A stretch of 64,000 nucleotides of DNA, taken from Powellomyces hirtus. Taxonomy: Eukaryota > Chytridiomycota > Chytridiomycetes > Spizellomycetales > Powellomycetaceae. This document shows positions 1-10,280 of the stretch, in pieces (position 1 is the stretch's first letter; every line of letters begins with the position of its first letter). The notes beneath the pieces were generated by a model. It did not search any database. It was not told the origin of the DNA and worked only from the letters and a program-made list of their open reading frames with translations. Both the position numbers and the translations under genes were made by a program. The stretch lies in the NCBI GenBank assembly GCA_025526995.1, contig JAHLKG010000007.1:1138768-1202767 (forward strand), in the 5' to 3' direction.

Positions 1-3
1 ATC

Positions 4-75
4 GGCCTGGTGGCGCAATGGCAGCGTGTTGGACTTCGAATCCAGAGGTTGCGGGTTCGAAACCCTTCCGGGTCG
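4..75 (+). tRNA. tRNA-Arg (anticodon TCG)
   Basis: The sequence folds as a cloverleaf. A 7-bp acceptor stem (GGCCTGG with CCGGGTC, two G-U pairs) is followed by a 4-bp D stem GCGC/GCGT around a 7-nt loop. The anticodon stem TTGGA/TCCAG encloses loop CTTCGAA, giving anticodon TCG, which reads CGA as arginine. The T loop is TTCGAAA with one C-U mismatch in its stem. No intron is present and CCA is not encoded. The gene starts at the window edge but looks complete. Confidence 0.9.
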
Positions 76-531
76 TCGTTTTGCTTCCACCAGACCTGTG
101 GAACATTGAAGGAGCTGGTGGAATCTCGGATAACAATTAGCTTCTGTTGAGGAGCCAAAGTGCACGCAGATCCTTTGTATTTTATTTTGGCCGTGCTCTT
201 CTGAGTGACTGTCGGAATTGTGCAAGCAGGCTTTCCCCCTTTTCTTTCACTGCTTTTGTATATCCCTGGCCGAAGAGCATCAGCAGAGAGGTGGGATAAT
301 AACGTTTTGTAGAATATCAGACATGCTTGAACCTGACACGGAATAGGAGCGAGAAAGCGCGTTGGTTTTGTGAAACCGGAACCCAAGCCACTTCTTGCCG
401 GAACAAACGCTCCTTTCACCTGTCAACACTTTTTTCGTTTTTTTTTTTTTTTTTTCTTTGTCCAGACTTTAGTGCAGTGCTATAGTCCCATACACACACG
501 CCCACGCCCAGCACTCACGGCAGTCCCAAAA
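76..531. other. Intergenic, no gene seen
   Basis: This is the leader region of the deoxyhypusine hydroxylase gene. It holds an 18-T run at 438-455 about 80 bases before the ATG, a possible promoter poly(dA:dT) element. An open frame extends upstream of the ATG but has no ATG of its own. Confidence 0.5.
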
Positions 532-1267
532 ATGACTGTAACAAGCACATCTCCTGTCGTCGCCGACGCCAAAACCTACGCCTCCCTCGATTCGCAGTTG
601 AATGACCCGACGGTCCCACTCGACCGGCGTTTCCGGGCTCTTTTCACGCTCAAATCCCTCAACAGCAGCGAATCCGTCGACATTATCAGCAAAGGGTTCG
701 CCGACGATTCCGCGCTCCTGAAACATGAACTCGCATACGTGTTGGGTCAAATGCGGAACCCGGACGCATTGCCTACCCTCGTCAAGGTGCTAGAGACACT
801 GGATGAAGACCCAATGGTGCGCCACGAGGCGGCCGAGGCGATGGGCGCAATTGGGTTGGAGCAGAGTTTACCAATATTGATTCAGTACCGCGACACGGAC
901 GCCTCCCGCGCTGTGCGAGAAACCTGTGTATTGGCGATTGAGAAGATCGAATATGAAGTGTCGTTGCGGAATGGAACTGCTACTGCTGAGGCGTCCTCGG
1001 GCCCGTACACGTCGGTCGACCCTGCGCCGCCGGTGGAGCAGAAGGAGGAGAAGACGACGGCGGAACTGAGGGCCATGTTGCTGGATACAGAGTTGTCACT
1101 GTTTAAGCGGTACCGCGCCATGTTTGCGTTGAGAAATCGGGGCGATGCGGAGAGTGTGTTGGCGTTGGCCGAGGGATTGCATGATGAGAGTGCGTTGTTC
1201 AGACATGAGATTGGTATGTCGTAAGCAGTGACTTTTGATTAACCCTCTGATGTCCTCATCATGAAAC

Positions 1268-1307
<40 letters not shown>

Positions 1308-1602
1308 CGTTGGTCGGTTAGGCTACATCTTTGGCCAAATGCAACACCCCGCCAGTGTCCCCGCTCTCATCAAATGCCTCTCCAACACCAGTGAAGAGGG
1401 CATGGTGCGTCACGAATGCGCCGAAGCCCTCGGCAGTATCGCCGAACCAGAGTGCCTCGAGGCTCTCAAGCAGTTTGTTAACGACCCGGAACGAGTGGTT
1501 AGAGAAAGCTGTATTGTGGGTCTGGATATGTACGAGTATGAGACGAGTGGGGCGTTCCAGTATGCGGATGGGTTGACGAAGGCGGCTACTGAGCAGCAGT
1601 AG
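532..1602 (+). CDS. Deoxyhypusine hydroxylase (DOHH/Lia1), two exons
   Basis: Exons 532-1213 and 1322-1602 join to a 320-residue protein. DOHH hydroxylates the deoxyhypusine side chain of eIF5A, the last step of hypusine synthesis in the cytosol. It is an all-helical HEAT-repeat protein with two symmetric halves. Four His-Glu iron-binding motifs are visible: [32 protein letters not shown] and [10 protein letters not shown]. The intron interrupts the third motif exactly at Ile-Gly-Tyr, and the join GAGATTG/GCTACATC restores the family sequence, so the splice is well supported. The ATG follows a pyrimidine-rich leader; length matches the family. The intron contains a 38-T run, which is unusually long. 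No paralogue is seen nearby. Confidence 0.95.
1270..1307 (+). repeat. T38 homopolymer inside DOHH intron
   Basis: Thirty-eight consecutive T lie in the 108-nt intron, ending 13 bases before the acceptor AG. It acts as an extreme polypyrimidine tract and is likely length-polymorphic or error-prone in sequencing. Confidence 0.9.
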
Positions 1603-1735
1603 TTCTCCTCCCCACCCCTATCTGATAGCGTTGAAGACATGCAGAGCTTTTCTACACATAGACCTACCATCACTCCCCTCACAATTGTAACTGTATCATA
1701 ATTCCATCCTTTTATCGTTAAATCAAAATTTCCCA

Positions 1736-2732
1736 TTATCCCAAATAATGCACAATAAACCACATGACCAGTATCGTTATCGTGACCCCTCCAAAAAACA
1801 GCCACTTGTCTTCCGTCGTTCTCCGTTCAATATACTTTATCACCGAAGTGGATAGGCCCAGATGGTTGGCAATATCGTATAGTCTCCGTTGCGCGCCCTA
1901 AAGAACGCGTCACCACACGATCAACACACGTACCCAGAAACAACAGGAATTCCGGGGGCGCTTCGCCGTACTTGCCTTCAACGTGTCCCTCTGCTGATAC
2001 AGCTCCTGTAATGCTTCCTGGCCCATATGTAGCATCTCATCCATACGGTTGCCCGAGGCGTCCAGTACTTGGTTCTCTTTGAGCATGCTGTCGAACATGA
2101 GGATCGACATGTCGGCGGACCGCGGGTCGGTGGAGCCGTGTTTGACGGCGGAGGATGTGCGGCGGTCGGCATGCGTGGAGCTGGACCCTAGGAGAGCTTC
2201 CCGTTCTTGTGCGGCAACCTAGGACGCGTGTCAATTCGACAAGCCTGGAAGGTGGTGATGGGTGGTGCAAAGCTGAACGCACCTTGGCTCGTTCTTCTGT
2301 CTTCCATTTCGTGAACGCGACATGTATCGCTGTATAATCTTCCCGCACCTTCTTTGCTCTCCTGCAAAAACCACACCCCGAGACACAACAAAAAAGCATG
2401 AGCAACCAATTTGTCGTTACTTCCACTCCCAACGTCGGACGTGTTTTACCTACGCGATAGCTTTCTCCTTCTTCGCAGCCGTCACCTCCCTCCGCGCGAA
2501 ATCATCCAGATCATTCGCACAACGTTGCAGAGACGCTAAGCCAGCGTTGATCTGACCTGATGGTCATATTGAGTTTTTTAGCAGGCTGCAGGCGGATATT
2601 GAGCTATTTGAGAGGTAGGAATATACCTTGAATGGCTGCTGAATGGTCCCGGCCTATTTCCAGCTGGGCGAGTTCTTGCTGTAGCTGATGCGTCTGCTTC
2701 ACTGCATTGTTGTAGAGCACCGTTGCACTCAT
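1736..2732 (-). CDS. Bos1/membrin-type Golgi Qb-SNARE, five exons
   Basis: Exons on the minus strand are 2627-2732, 2454-2556, 2283-2361, 1976-2218 and 1736-1897, giving 230 residues. Bos1 (membrin, GOSR2) is a tail-anchored SNARE for ER-Golgi vesicle fusion. The N-terminus LYNNAVKQ...LQQELAQLE is typical of the family. The SNARE helix includes ENQVLD...MLHMGQEALQELYQQRDTLKGAQRRLYDIAN, here given in parts, and the last ~20 residues form one membrane segment ending HYLG. Exon 2 ends at GC/GTAGGT. The final intron uses a GC donor (AAG/GCAAGT): the nearby GT would break the frame, whereas GC gives LK-GAQRRL as in relatives. It is divergent from the next gene over a 727-bp shared upstream region. 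Confidence 0.9.
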
Positions 2733-3459
2733 TGTTGCAGTCAATCCACCTTTTCTTTTCAGACTTTCAAGAAATGTCTGTTTTATTCTTTTCCTTTTTG
2801 GTGTCGTCGTTGTCAAAATGGGAGCAGCCACGACGCAACTTTCGTATGGTGACTCATCGTTAAGCGCAGCAAGCTGACTAATCCTCACATTTGTTTTCCG
2901 TTTGCTGACACACGTCTGACATAATAAACGCGTCGAGAGCGCCCTTTCTCGTAATCCAATTCTGACAGCATGGCACCCCAAACTTTCTTCCTCAGCGTCT
3001 GGCTCCCCCAGCTATCTGCTTCCGCGCGGCCTGGCCCATCTCGTTCCTACCTTCCCTTCGCTTCTTTTTCTTTCACGCCAAGATTGCCCTCCGTCTGTTT
3101 TTGCGGGACACTGCTTCACATTAGAAAAACACCGCACTCAGACACATCGAAGGCGAAGCGGGGTTGAATTTGAGATAAAATTCCCTTTCCACACGTCGCA
3201 ACGCGCCCCAAGTGACTCTTCCTCAAAATAAACAACCCCGCGCGTTACTCTCGCTTCCCTCTCATTCTCTTACTTACCTTTTTGCTACAAAGTTGCTGGG
3301 ACGTCGGCCACTCACAACCATAGACCTTACATCCTGAGCTTCTATTTATCTCGTCGGTCGATCAAGTCCTTCTTGGTCGCTGCCAACACACAAAGATCGA
3401 ACTACCAACTCTTCCTGCTCCAGGCTAGGAAGACGATTTTGTATCGGCTCTAAAACAAC
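2733..3459. promoter_or_regulatory. Divergent intergenic promoter region
   Basis: This 727-bp gap separates the BOS1-like gene (minus) and the 645-codon gene (plus). No coding signal or clear TATA box was identified, and pyrimidine-rich stretches precede the plus-strand ATG. Confidence 0.4.
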
Positions 3460-5397
3460 ATGCTCGCGCTTGATCCGGCTCTGTCGGCTGCAGAAGCACT
3501 TGTCAGTCTCCACACGGCGCCCATCCATCAAAGCTTTCCCGACTCAGATGCGCAGAGCCAGGCGAGCGCGTCCGAGTCGGTGCCTGAAGCTCCACAACAA
3601 CAACAACAACAGCAGCAGCAACTGCAACGTCTTCGTGCAAGCGGAACCCGTGGGCTCAACCGGACTTCACCGAGCGACATGCCCGTCACGGACAAGCACA
3701 TGGACTGGCAGCCCACCAACGCAGCTACACTCACAACAACTGAGAAACCAATGGACTGGCAGGCGACGCCCGCAACCACTGACAGCTCTTCTTTCGCCGC
3801 TTCAGCGCGAGAGCAGCATGACGACGCAAGGTTGGGGTTGGGTCTCGGCCCGCTCGATGGTCTGACGGGCGACATCCCGGGTCGGTTCGAAGCCCTCCGG
3901 TCAGACATTATGGCAGTAGACGGTTCGATGGATTTGGACAACTACCTGCTGTCCACTTATGACATTCATGCGCCAACGTACAAGGACGTTGAAGAGCGGA
4001 ACAAGAATAAGACAGCGGGCTCGACAGTCGTAGCACCATCAGCATCATCGTCAAAATCAAAGCCAGCAGCAGGCATCCATAACGCGAACAACAGCAGCAG
4101 TCGTCGCAAAGCAGGCAACGGGATCAAATTGAAACCCTTGAACGAAATCAACCTTCTTCGAAGCGCTCGACGAATCCCACCCGATACAAATTCCGAAGAG
4201 CGCGTCCCGCTTCCTTCCATCCGCGCAATCCTCTCTGGCAAACCAGCCATCCAAGCATCTCGAGCCTCCATCGCCCCGGCCGCAGGGCCCCAGGGCAGCC
4301 GAGGTGACCCCGTGCACTACGGCCCATACCGCATGCCCGAAAGTGCCATCCCAATTGACGCCAGCACGGGGCGGCCGTTCTTGCTCCCACACATGACCCG
4401 CGGGAGGATCATCTCTGATGCGCCTGATGGGCGTCCAGCGGTGCTGGTCAGAGGTCCCATTGTCCGGACTGCCCCGGGTGGCCCTGTCCCTGATGTCCTT
4501 GCACCTCGATCAACCAGGTGGCTCCAATCTGCGCCTTCGGGGACAGCGCTCGATCCGATGATTTTGTTGGGTCGCCCAGGACTGGGCAACATCACAGCCA
4601 ACCCACGCGAAGCAGCGGCATGCGCAGCTGAACCGCGCACAGCCGTTAAACGAGTCACATCTCGAACAGGCGGAGTTCCGCACCCACACCCTCCCCCACC
4701 CGTTGACGAGCTCGTCCACCGCCAACAGCACCACATCCAGGAGCTCCATCAGCAAAACGTCTGGCTCCAACAACAACTCCTTGCGCAATCCCAGGCCGGC
4801 ATCATTCCATCACCACCGCACCAACCCGATGCACCCGCCACAGCCGCTTGTGGTCGGCGCTCTTGCACACCGTGCCCACACCACCAGCACTCTCACCCGT
4901 CCCTCCACCACCTTCACGCCACCCACCCGTCTTTGAAATTGTACAGACACGCCCACCATCATCACCACGCTCCGCACCCGCTCAGCACCGCGCACAAAAA
5001 GAAACCGTATTCGGTACCTGACGCACCGTCGTCTGTGCATGGTTTGCGACCAAGGCTGAAACACGTCTCTCACAGCAGCAGCTCTGCAGCTCCGGCATCG
5101 TCACTGGCAGCATCTACGGATGTTGCTCCGACTCCTCCTCAGCCCCATCTCCCGTCCCCTGCTTCTTCATCATTATCCCCGGCCGCAATCTCACATACTG
5201 AAACAGCGGCACCAGCAGCAGTTGGCCTCAGTGCACCTTCTCAACAATCTGCGGCTGATGCGTCGCTCCAGCAGCCGCATCAGCCGCAGCAGGATTCTGT
5301 TGGTGGGCACAAGCAGACGATTGCGAAGCTGGGCGAGTTCCTGCGAAAGGCGTCGACATCCAATGCTTCAGCTACGCCAGACAAGCCGGCATCGTAA
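3460..5397 (+). CDS. Uncharacterised low-complexity protein, 645 aa
   Basis: A single uninterrupted ATG-to-TAA frame. I do not recognise a domain. The protein is mostly disordered: a Gln run near residues 46-54, two similar short blocks (DKHMDWQ and EKPMDWQ, residues ~75-102), serine/alanine-rich spacers, a His/Gln segment at ~420-440 that could form a short coiled coil, a His-rich patch at ~490-505, and a Gln/Pro/Ala-rich tail ending in a possible amphipathic stretch IAKLGEFLRKAS. The basic stretch AGNGIKLKPLNEINLLRSARR may bind a partner. Codon use resembles the neighbours. It could be a regulatory or scaffold protein, but function is unknown. The start is the first ATG after an in-frame stop. 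Confidence 0.75.
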   Translation: MLALDPALSAAEALVSLHTAPIHQSFPDSDAQSQASASESVPEAPQQQQQQQQQLQRLRASGTRGLNRTSPSDMPVTDKHMDWQPTNAATLTTTEKPMDWQATPATTDSSSFAASAREQHDDARLGLGLGPLDGLTGDIPGRFEALRSDIMAVDGSMDLDNYLLSTYDIHAPTYKDVEERNKNKTAGSTVVAPSASSSKSKPAAGIHNANNSSSRRKAGNGIKLKPLNEINLLRSARRIPPDTNSEERVPLPSIRAILSGKPAIQASRASIAPAAGPQGSRGDPVHYGPYRMPESAIPIDASTGRPFLLPHMTRGRIISDAPDGRPAVLVRGPIVRTAPGGPVPDVLAPRSTRWLQSAPSGTALDPMILLGRPGLGNITANPREAAACAAEPRTAVKRVTSRTGGVPHPHPPPPVDELVHRQQHHIQELHQQNVWLQQQLLAQSQAGIIPSPPHQPDAPATAACGRRSCTPCPHHQHSHPSLHHLHATHPSLKLYRHAHHHHHAPHPLSTAHKKKPYSVPDAPSSVHGLRPRLKHVSHSSSSAAPASSLAASTDVAPTPPQPHLPSPASSSLSPAAISHTETAAPAAVGLSAPSQQSAADASLQQPHQPQQDSVGGHKQTIAKLGEFLRKASTSNASATPDKPAS

Positions 5398-6033
5398 ATA
5401 AAAACCATTCTCGGAGCGAAAAACCTCCTGTAGAAAGTCGATCATATATGCGGAAGTGTCGGTGGAGAGTGTCCATTCTTCTCTTTCTTGTTGAGTGTGC
5501 AACCTGTTCTCTGTGAACTTTGGTCATAGGTTCATGAATGTGGGGCAAGGGATATAGGATCGGAATGATGTTGAGTACCTTCACGTCAATATATACAAGC
5601 CTGCAATAGAATCCAAATGTTCGTTGGGTACCAAATGCTCTTTGCTGTCTATTATTCCATTCACTACAGGAATCCGCGAGAAAGGGAAGGTGTCGCGTAG
5701 GGGCAAAAGTCCGAAAGCTTTGCCAATCATTGATAAGGCCGGAAATGGGTTAAAACCAAGCAGGTCTTACTATTGAATAGTCTCTATCTCACCTCCTCGT
5801 TCCCCTCCTCAATGTCCTATCTTCAAAGCCCCATTGTTATACCCTCATCCCCATCGCTCTCCAAGCCGGCTTCTGCGCAGACTCCTATAGCCCTATACTT
5901 CATACACAAACTTCCTCCTCTCTTCGGAAATCTCGAAGGCTTCCACACATCAACTGCTCCCCGCTCCTCATAACCCTGCCTTGCTGCTCATAGGCAATTC
6001 GACAGGGCCGAACCGTCACTAGTTCCCAGAGGC
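5398..6033. other. Intergenic, no gene seen
   Basis: This holds the 3' flank of the preceding gene and the promoter of the DDT-domain gene. Short open frames here lack an ATG and family resemblance. Confidence 0.5.
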
Positions 6034-9000
6034 ATGCCCGAACTCGTCGACAAGAAAGAGCCTACCCACTTGACCACGTGGCTCTCCGCCGGGAACGGGC
6101 CCAACTCTGCTACTCACAGGGAAGGAGGCAGAACAAAGTCATTCGACGGCGACCTACGTCCTGCCGGCGTGCGTCCTGGGAAGACCAACATTGTCATTGA
6201 TCTCCCTGCTTTCTCCGCGGGAAAGAGAAAGTCTCGTGGCGAAGAGAGCGAAAACTGGAGCCGAAAACCTACGCGTGCCATCGATGACGATGTTGCACCT
6301 GGACAGAATGCAGTGAAGAGGCACGATATGATGATTGATCTAACGTTCGATGCGGACAAGAAGCCGTCACGGTCGCCAGGTGTTTCCCCGTCAAGCCCGG
6401 TTGCTGGGAGTTTGGCGGCAACCGTGGCTGCGAGAAAGGATGCTCCTCCGAAGCAAAAACGGAGACCACTCGGCACACCGGCGCCAAAACGAAAGAGTGG
6501 CCCTGGTGATACGTTCCCAGATCCCTTGGACACCAAGAAGCAAATGAGATTGAGCTTTGGAACTGCAAAGTCGGAGCCGGCTGCTCATCATAAGGTACTT
6601 GGAGTTGTCCTGCTTTTGCCTCCCGGTAGACTCTACTCCGCCAAAGCTAACCCAACGGTGCGATACAGGTTGTCAAAGGCACCGCGGATGACATCTCTCC
6701 AAAGAACTCGACCTCCTGCTCTTCCAAACCGGGCTTTCACAAGGTCTCTCATAAGAAGGTGAGCATCAGATTGAGTGCATCCGCCCTGAGAAGCGACACG
6801 TAAAAATAACGACTTGCTGCCTCATTACTCATCAACCGTCGGATTTCAGAAAGATCAAACCTCGCTCAAGCAAGCGTCACTTGCGTTCTCAGCAAGTGCG
6901 GCGCTCAGATCGCCTGCAACATCGATGGCGATGCGGACGGACGACCCGCCTAGGAAAAACGCAAAGTCCGCTCTGGAACTTGCTTTCCCCGTCGGACCTG
7001 CGCTGGGGAAGAAGCCCACCAAGATCATGGATGACCTGGCTGATGAGATGCTGCCCCACAGCAAACCACTCCCAACCTTCAAGAATATGCCAATTGAAAA
7101 TCAAAGGGATCGAGGGGTTCCATGGCGGAAATTGACGATACCGGAGGCTTTCGAGCTGTCATCCGTTGCCGAATTTTGCAAGGTTTTTTGGGAGTTTCTT
7201 GGCGACGAGGATCTGAAGGAAGATTATTATGAACTGGGTACGACCACAGTCAAGGATGGTTTCTCGCGTCTTCATATGCTAACGGTATCATGCTTGTTTT
7301 GTAGATCGCTTTGAAGAATACATTTGCAATGGGGCCTTGCATTTCAAACATCTGGCGGCCATTTACCAAGCGCTGTACAGAGCGGTGAATCCCGAGACAG
7401 CAGTGTCGCGTCTTTCAGTACAGCACCGCGTGGCGCAGTATTTGCTGAGATCAGAAGAGGATAACATGCAGGACGCTGGGAAATTATTTTCTACAGTCGA
7501 ATTTGCCTGCATCCCACCAGCAACGCATGTGAAGGTCTTTGCCTATCTGGTGCACTGCATTCAGCGCGGCCCTGAATTCCACGACAGAATGAAAGAGGCC
7601 TTGCAACGGTTGCAAGAGATGCGGACTGACAAGTGGGCAACTGCGAGCAGAAAGAAGGCGCTCAAGGACGACCACGAAACTTTGGAAGCTAATTTGAAAG
7701 AAATGCAAGAGCAGATTGACAACGTTGAAGCAGAATTGAACACCGTCCTGAAAGCGCAAGCTGAAGAGACTGATGGAGATGAGGATAGGGAAGATACCTC
7801 TGACCATGAAGAAAAGAGCAATAAACGACGGGGTCGGGCTCTGCAACGGCTGGTCTCGCGCGACAAGACTGAACGAAAGACCCGGGAAGTGAAGGCCTTG
7901 CGGGCTCGCCAAGCGGTCATGGTAAAGGACCACACTGCACTCCTTACCAAACTTGCAGGCGCCGAGCGGGCTTACGCGCGCGTCTGCGATGACGAGACAA
8001 CCTGGAGCGCCCGGTACGCGGCACTGGAGCGGATGCTCCGATCAGACACTGGCAAGTGCCTCGGTCAGGATCGATATGGACGGATATATTGGTGGATTAC
8101 TGTTCGGAATGCCCCTAAACTCGTGGACCCTATTGATCTTGATTCTGATGCGACGCCGGAAGCGTCTAGACCACCATTTCCAAACCCCATTTATGGCCTG
8201 ATTGTTGAGACGGTTGGCTACGGATACTACGACCCTGATGTACCACCTGACACGAAAGGGAAGGGAATAGCGTCAGCGCTCGCGACTCCCGGTGCTGGAG
8301 CGTACTACACGCCCCCAGACAACGAAGCAAAACGGGAGATCCGGGTCTCGATGGACAACCAGTTCAGTTATCTTGATACCCTGCCCGCGATCTTGAAGCT
8401 CTACCGTGTATGCAACGAGAAAGGCGTCCGGGAGCGAGAGCTACGGAGCGGCCTCAAGAGCGTCCTCGACGGAGTTGGCATCTCAACCGCCGCTGGCGTG
8501 CTTGGCGCGCGTGCTTCTGGCACGCAGATGCAATCTGTACGCGCCTTCCATGCCTGGGTACAGAGCCGCTGTGCTCCGATCGAAATGCCAATAATGCCAA
8601 CCGATTTGTGCGAGCTGAAGGAGTTTTTGGAGAAGCTGGGTCAGGCGTGGACTGGTAACGCCTGCGACGTACCACTCGATAGCGGCCTCGAGGGCGTAAA
8701 GAAGGCTATTGCGTCGTGGGTTGCCAAATGGCATGGATCATCGGAAGTTGAAGCGGCAATCGCGGAGGACGCGGACAAGGAAAAGGGACACAAGGACGAG
8801 GCAATCACCGCCATTGGCAAAAACGCAACCTTGCCGCCCTGGATAGAAAAGGTGGAGACGGTGGCTGGCGTCTATGCTTGGTGTGAAGACGTCATGGTCA
8901 TTCTGGCGAAGGTGGAAGCCGACCGCGTGGAAGCCGAGGCCGCTGCAAAGAAAAACAAGCGTGGAGCTATTGCCAAGGCAGTCAATGTGGCGGGAGCGAG

Positions 9001-9727
9001 AAAGAAGAGCGCGTCCCTATCACCTGCACCGACGAGTGCGACTTCAACCGCTGGATCAACCAACGGACCTTCGCGCATGACTCGCGAGTTAAAAGCGTTG
9101 CAGCACACGGGTTTGATGGTCCAGCCATCAGCCAAGAAGGACAAAAGCAAAGCGAATCATGCCGAGGATGAGTCGGAGGAAAGCGAAGAAGAGGACGAGA
9201 ACAAGGATCCTGTCCTCCGCACGCGATCCGGCCGTCAGGTCCGCAAAACGACGATTCTTGGCCCGGCAGGACGCGGGGACATCTCGGACCGCGAATTTGA
9301 TGATCTTCTGGATGACGACGACGAACAGGCGAGAAAGCGCCGCAACCGGGAGGCCAAGCCGGCGTCATTGGCAAAAGCAGAAGCGGCGCCTGTTGGGATG
9401 GGATTGCGAACACGGGCAGCGGGACGACAACAACAACAACAGCAGCAGCAGCAGCAACAGCAACGAAAACTGCATTCCGCTGTGAAGGATGACAGCGAAG
9501 GTGAAGAAGAGGAGGAAGAAGAAAGCAATGAAGATGGTAGCGAAAAGGAAGGGGATGAAAGCAATGTTGATGAGGAGGAAGAGGAGTCGGCAAACGATGA
9601 TGATGATGAGGGTGATGATGATGATGCTGACGATGAAATTGACGTTGAGGAGTCGTCGCAGGACGAAGAAGAGGCTCAAGAGGGCGATTTCAGCGAGAGC
9701 GAGGATGATCTTACGGCTCCAGCGTAG
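6034..9727 (+). CDS. DDT and WHIM domain chromatin-remodelling protein, four exons
   Basis: Exons 6034-6594, 6669-6758, 6850-7237 and 7305-9727 encode 1153 residues. The DDT domain lies at about 318-378 (FCKVFWEFLGDEDL...DRFEEYICNGALHFKHLAAIY) and is restored across the third intron. A coiled coil follows at ~440-500. A WHIM2/WSD motif, LGQDRYGRIYWWI, is near 595-610. Such modules occur in ISWI partner subunits (ACF1/Itc1, RSF1, WSTF), where they contact the remodeller and linker DNA. No WAC domain, PHD finger or bromodomain is visible, so the exact orthologue is unclear. The C-terminus has a poly-Gln run (~1055-1068) and a strongly acidic tail (~1075-1150). The N-terminal 300 residues are basic and disordered. 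Nuclear location is inferred. Confidence 0.85.
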
Positions 9728-9993
9728 TTGTGTAGGTGGGCAGCGACGATGAGGGATATTTATGTAGCGCGTTGTATAGGTATTATATATTTGTAGAAAG
9801 GAAATGAATTGTGATAATAAGAGAGGAAATACTGTCAATACTTTGTCCCACCTAGGATTGGCATTTTGCGAGAAAGTGTCAATCTGGGTCCGTTGTTGCT
9901 AAGACAACAAGACTGGTGTCCCATGAGTGGTTATTTAGTCATATTAGGCCTAATGGATCTTTCTCATCGGCGAATTTTGAGCATTCGTTACTT

Positions 9994-10006
9994 TTCGAGA
10001 AGGTTC
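9994..10006 (+). promoter_or_regulatory. Perfect heat-shock element (TTCnnGAAnnTTC)
   Basis: TTCgaGAAggTTC is a complete three-unit binding site for heat-shock factor trimers, about 275 bases before the HSP60 ATG. Its position upstream of a canonical heat-shock gene makes chance unlikely. Confidence 0.8.
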
Positions 10007-10280
10007 GTGGTCTCGTCGTCGTTGTCGTAGCTGTTGTTGTTGTTTGTTGTTGTTGTTTCTCCGCTCATCACAAAAAAGAAAACAGGTAAGACCCCCTCCC
10101 AACCACCTTCCAAGTCCATCAACTAGCGATAGAGCGACTCTCACCGCTGGCGAAGAGACAACCGCACACCCCACCATTCCAAATCTCAGATCACACATAG
10201 CTGACGAATCCTCCCAATCACTAGATCTCCTATAGATCTCCTTTTTCACTTCACTTCACCACACACATCACGCACACATC

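Noticed and set aside
370..531. Upstream extension of the DOHH frame
   Set aside because: It begins at GTG, runs through a poly-T tract (Phe run) and has no ATG.
1969..1976. GT donor two bases inside the BOS1-like intron 4
   Set aside because: It would shift the frame and lose the SNARE-to-membrane segment; the GC donor restores it.
6540..6575. PCNA-interacting (PIP) box in the DDT-domain protein (KKQMRLSFG)
   Set aside because: Spacing between Gln, Leu and the aromatic residue does not meet the PIP consensus.
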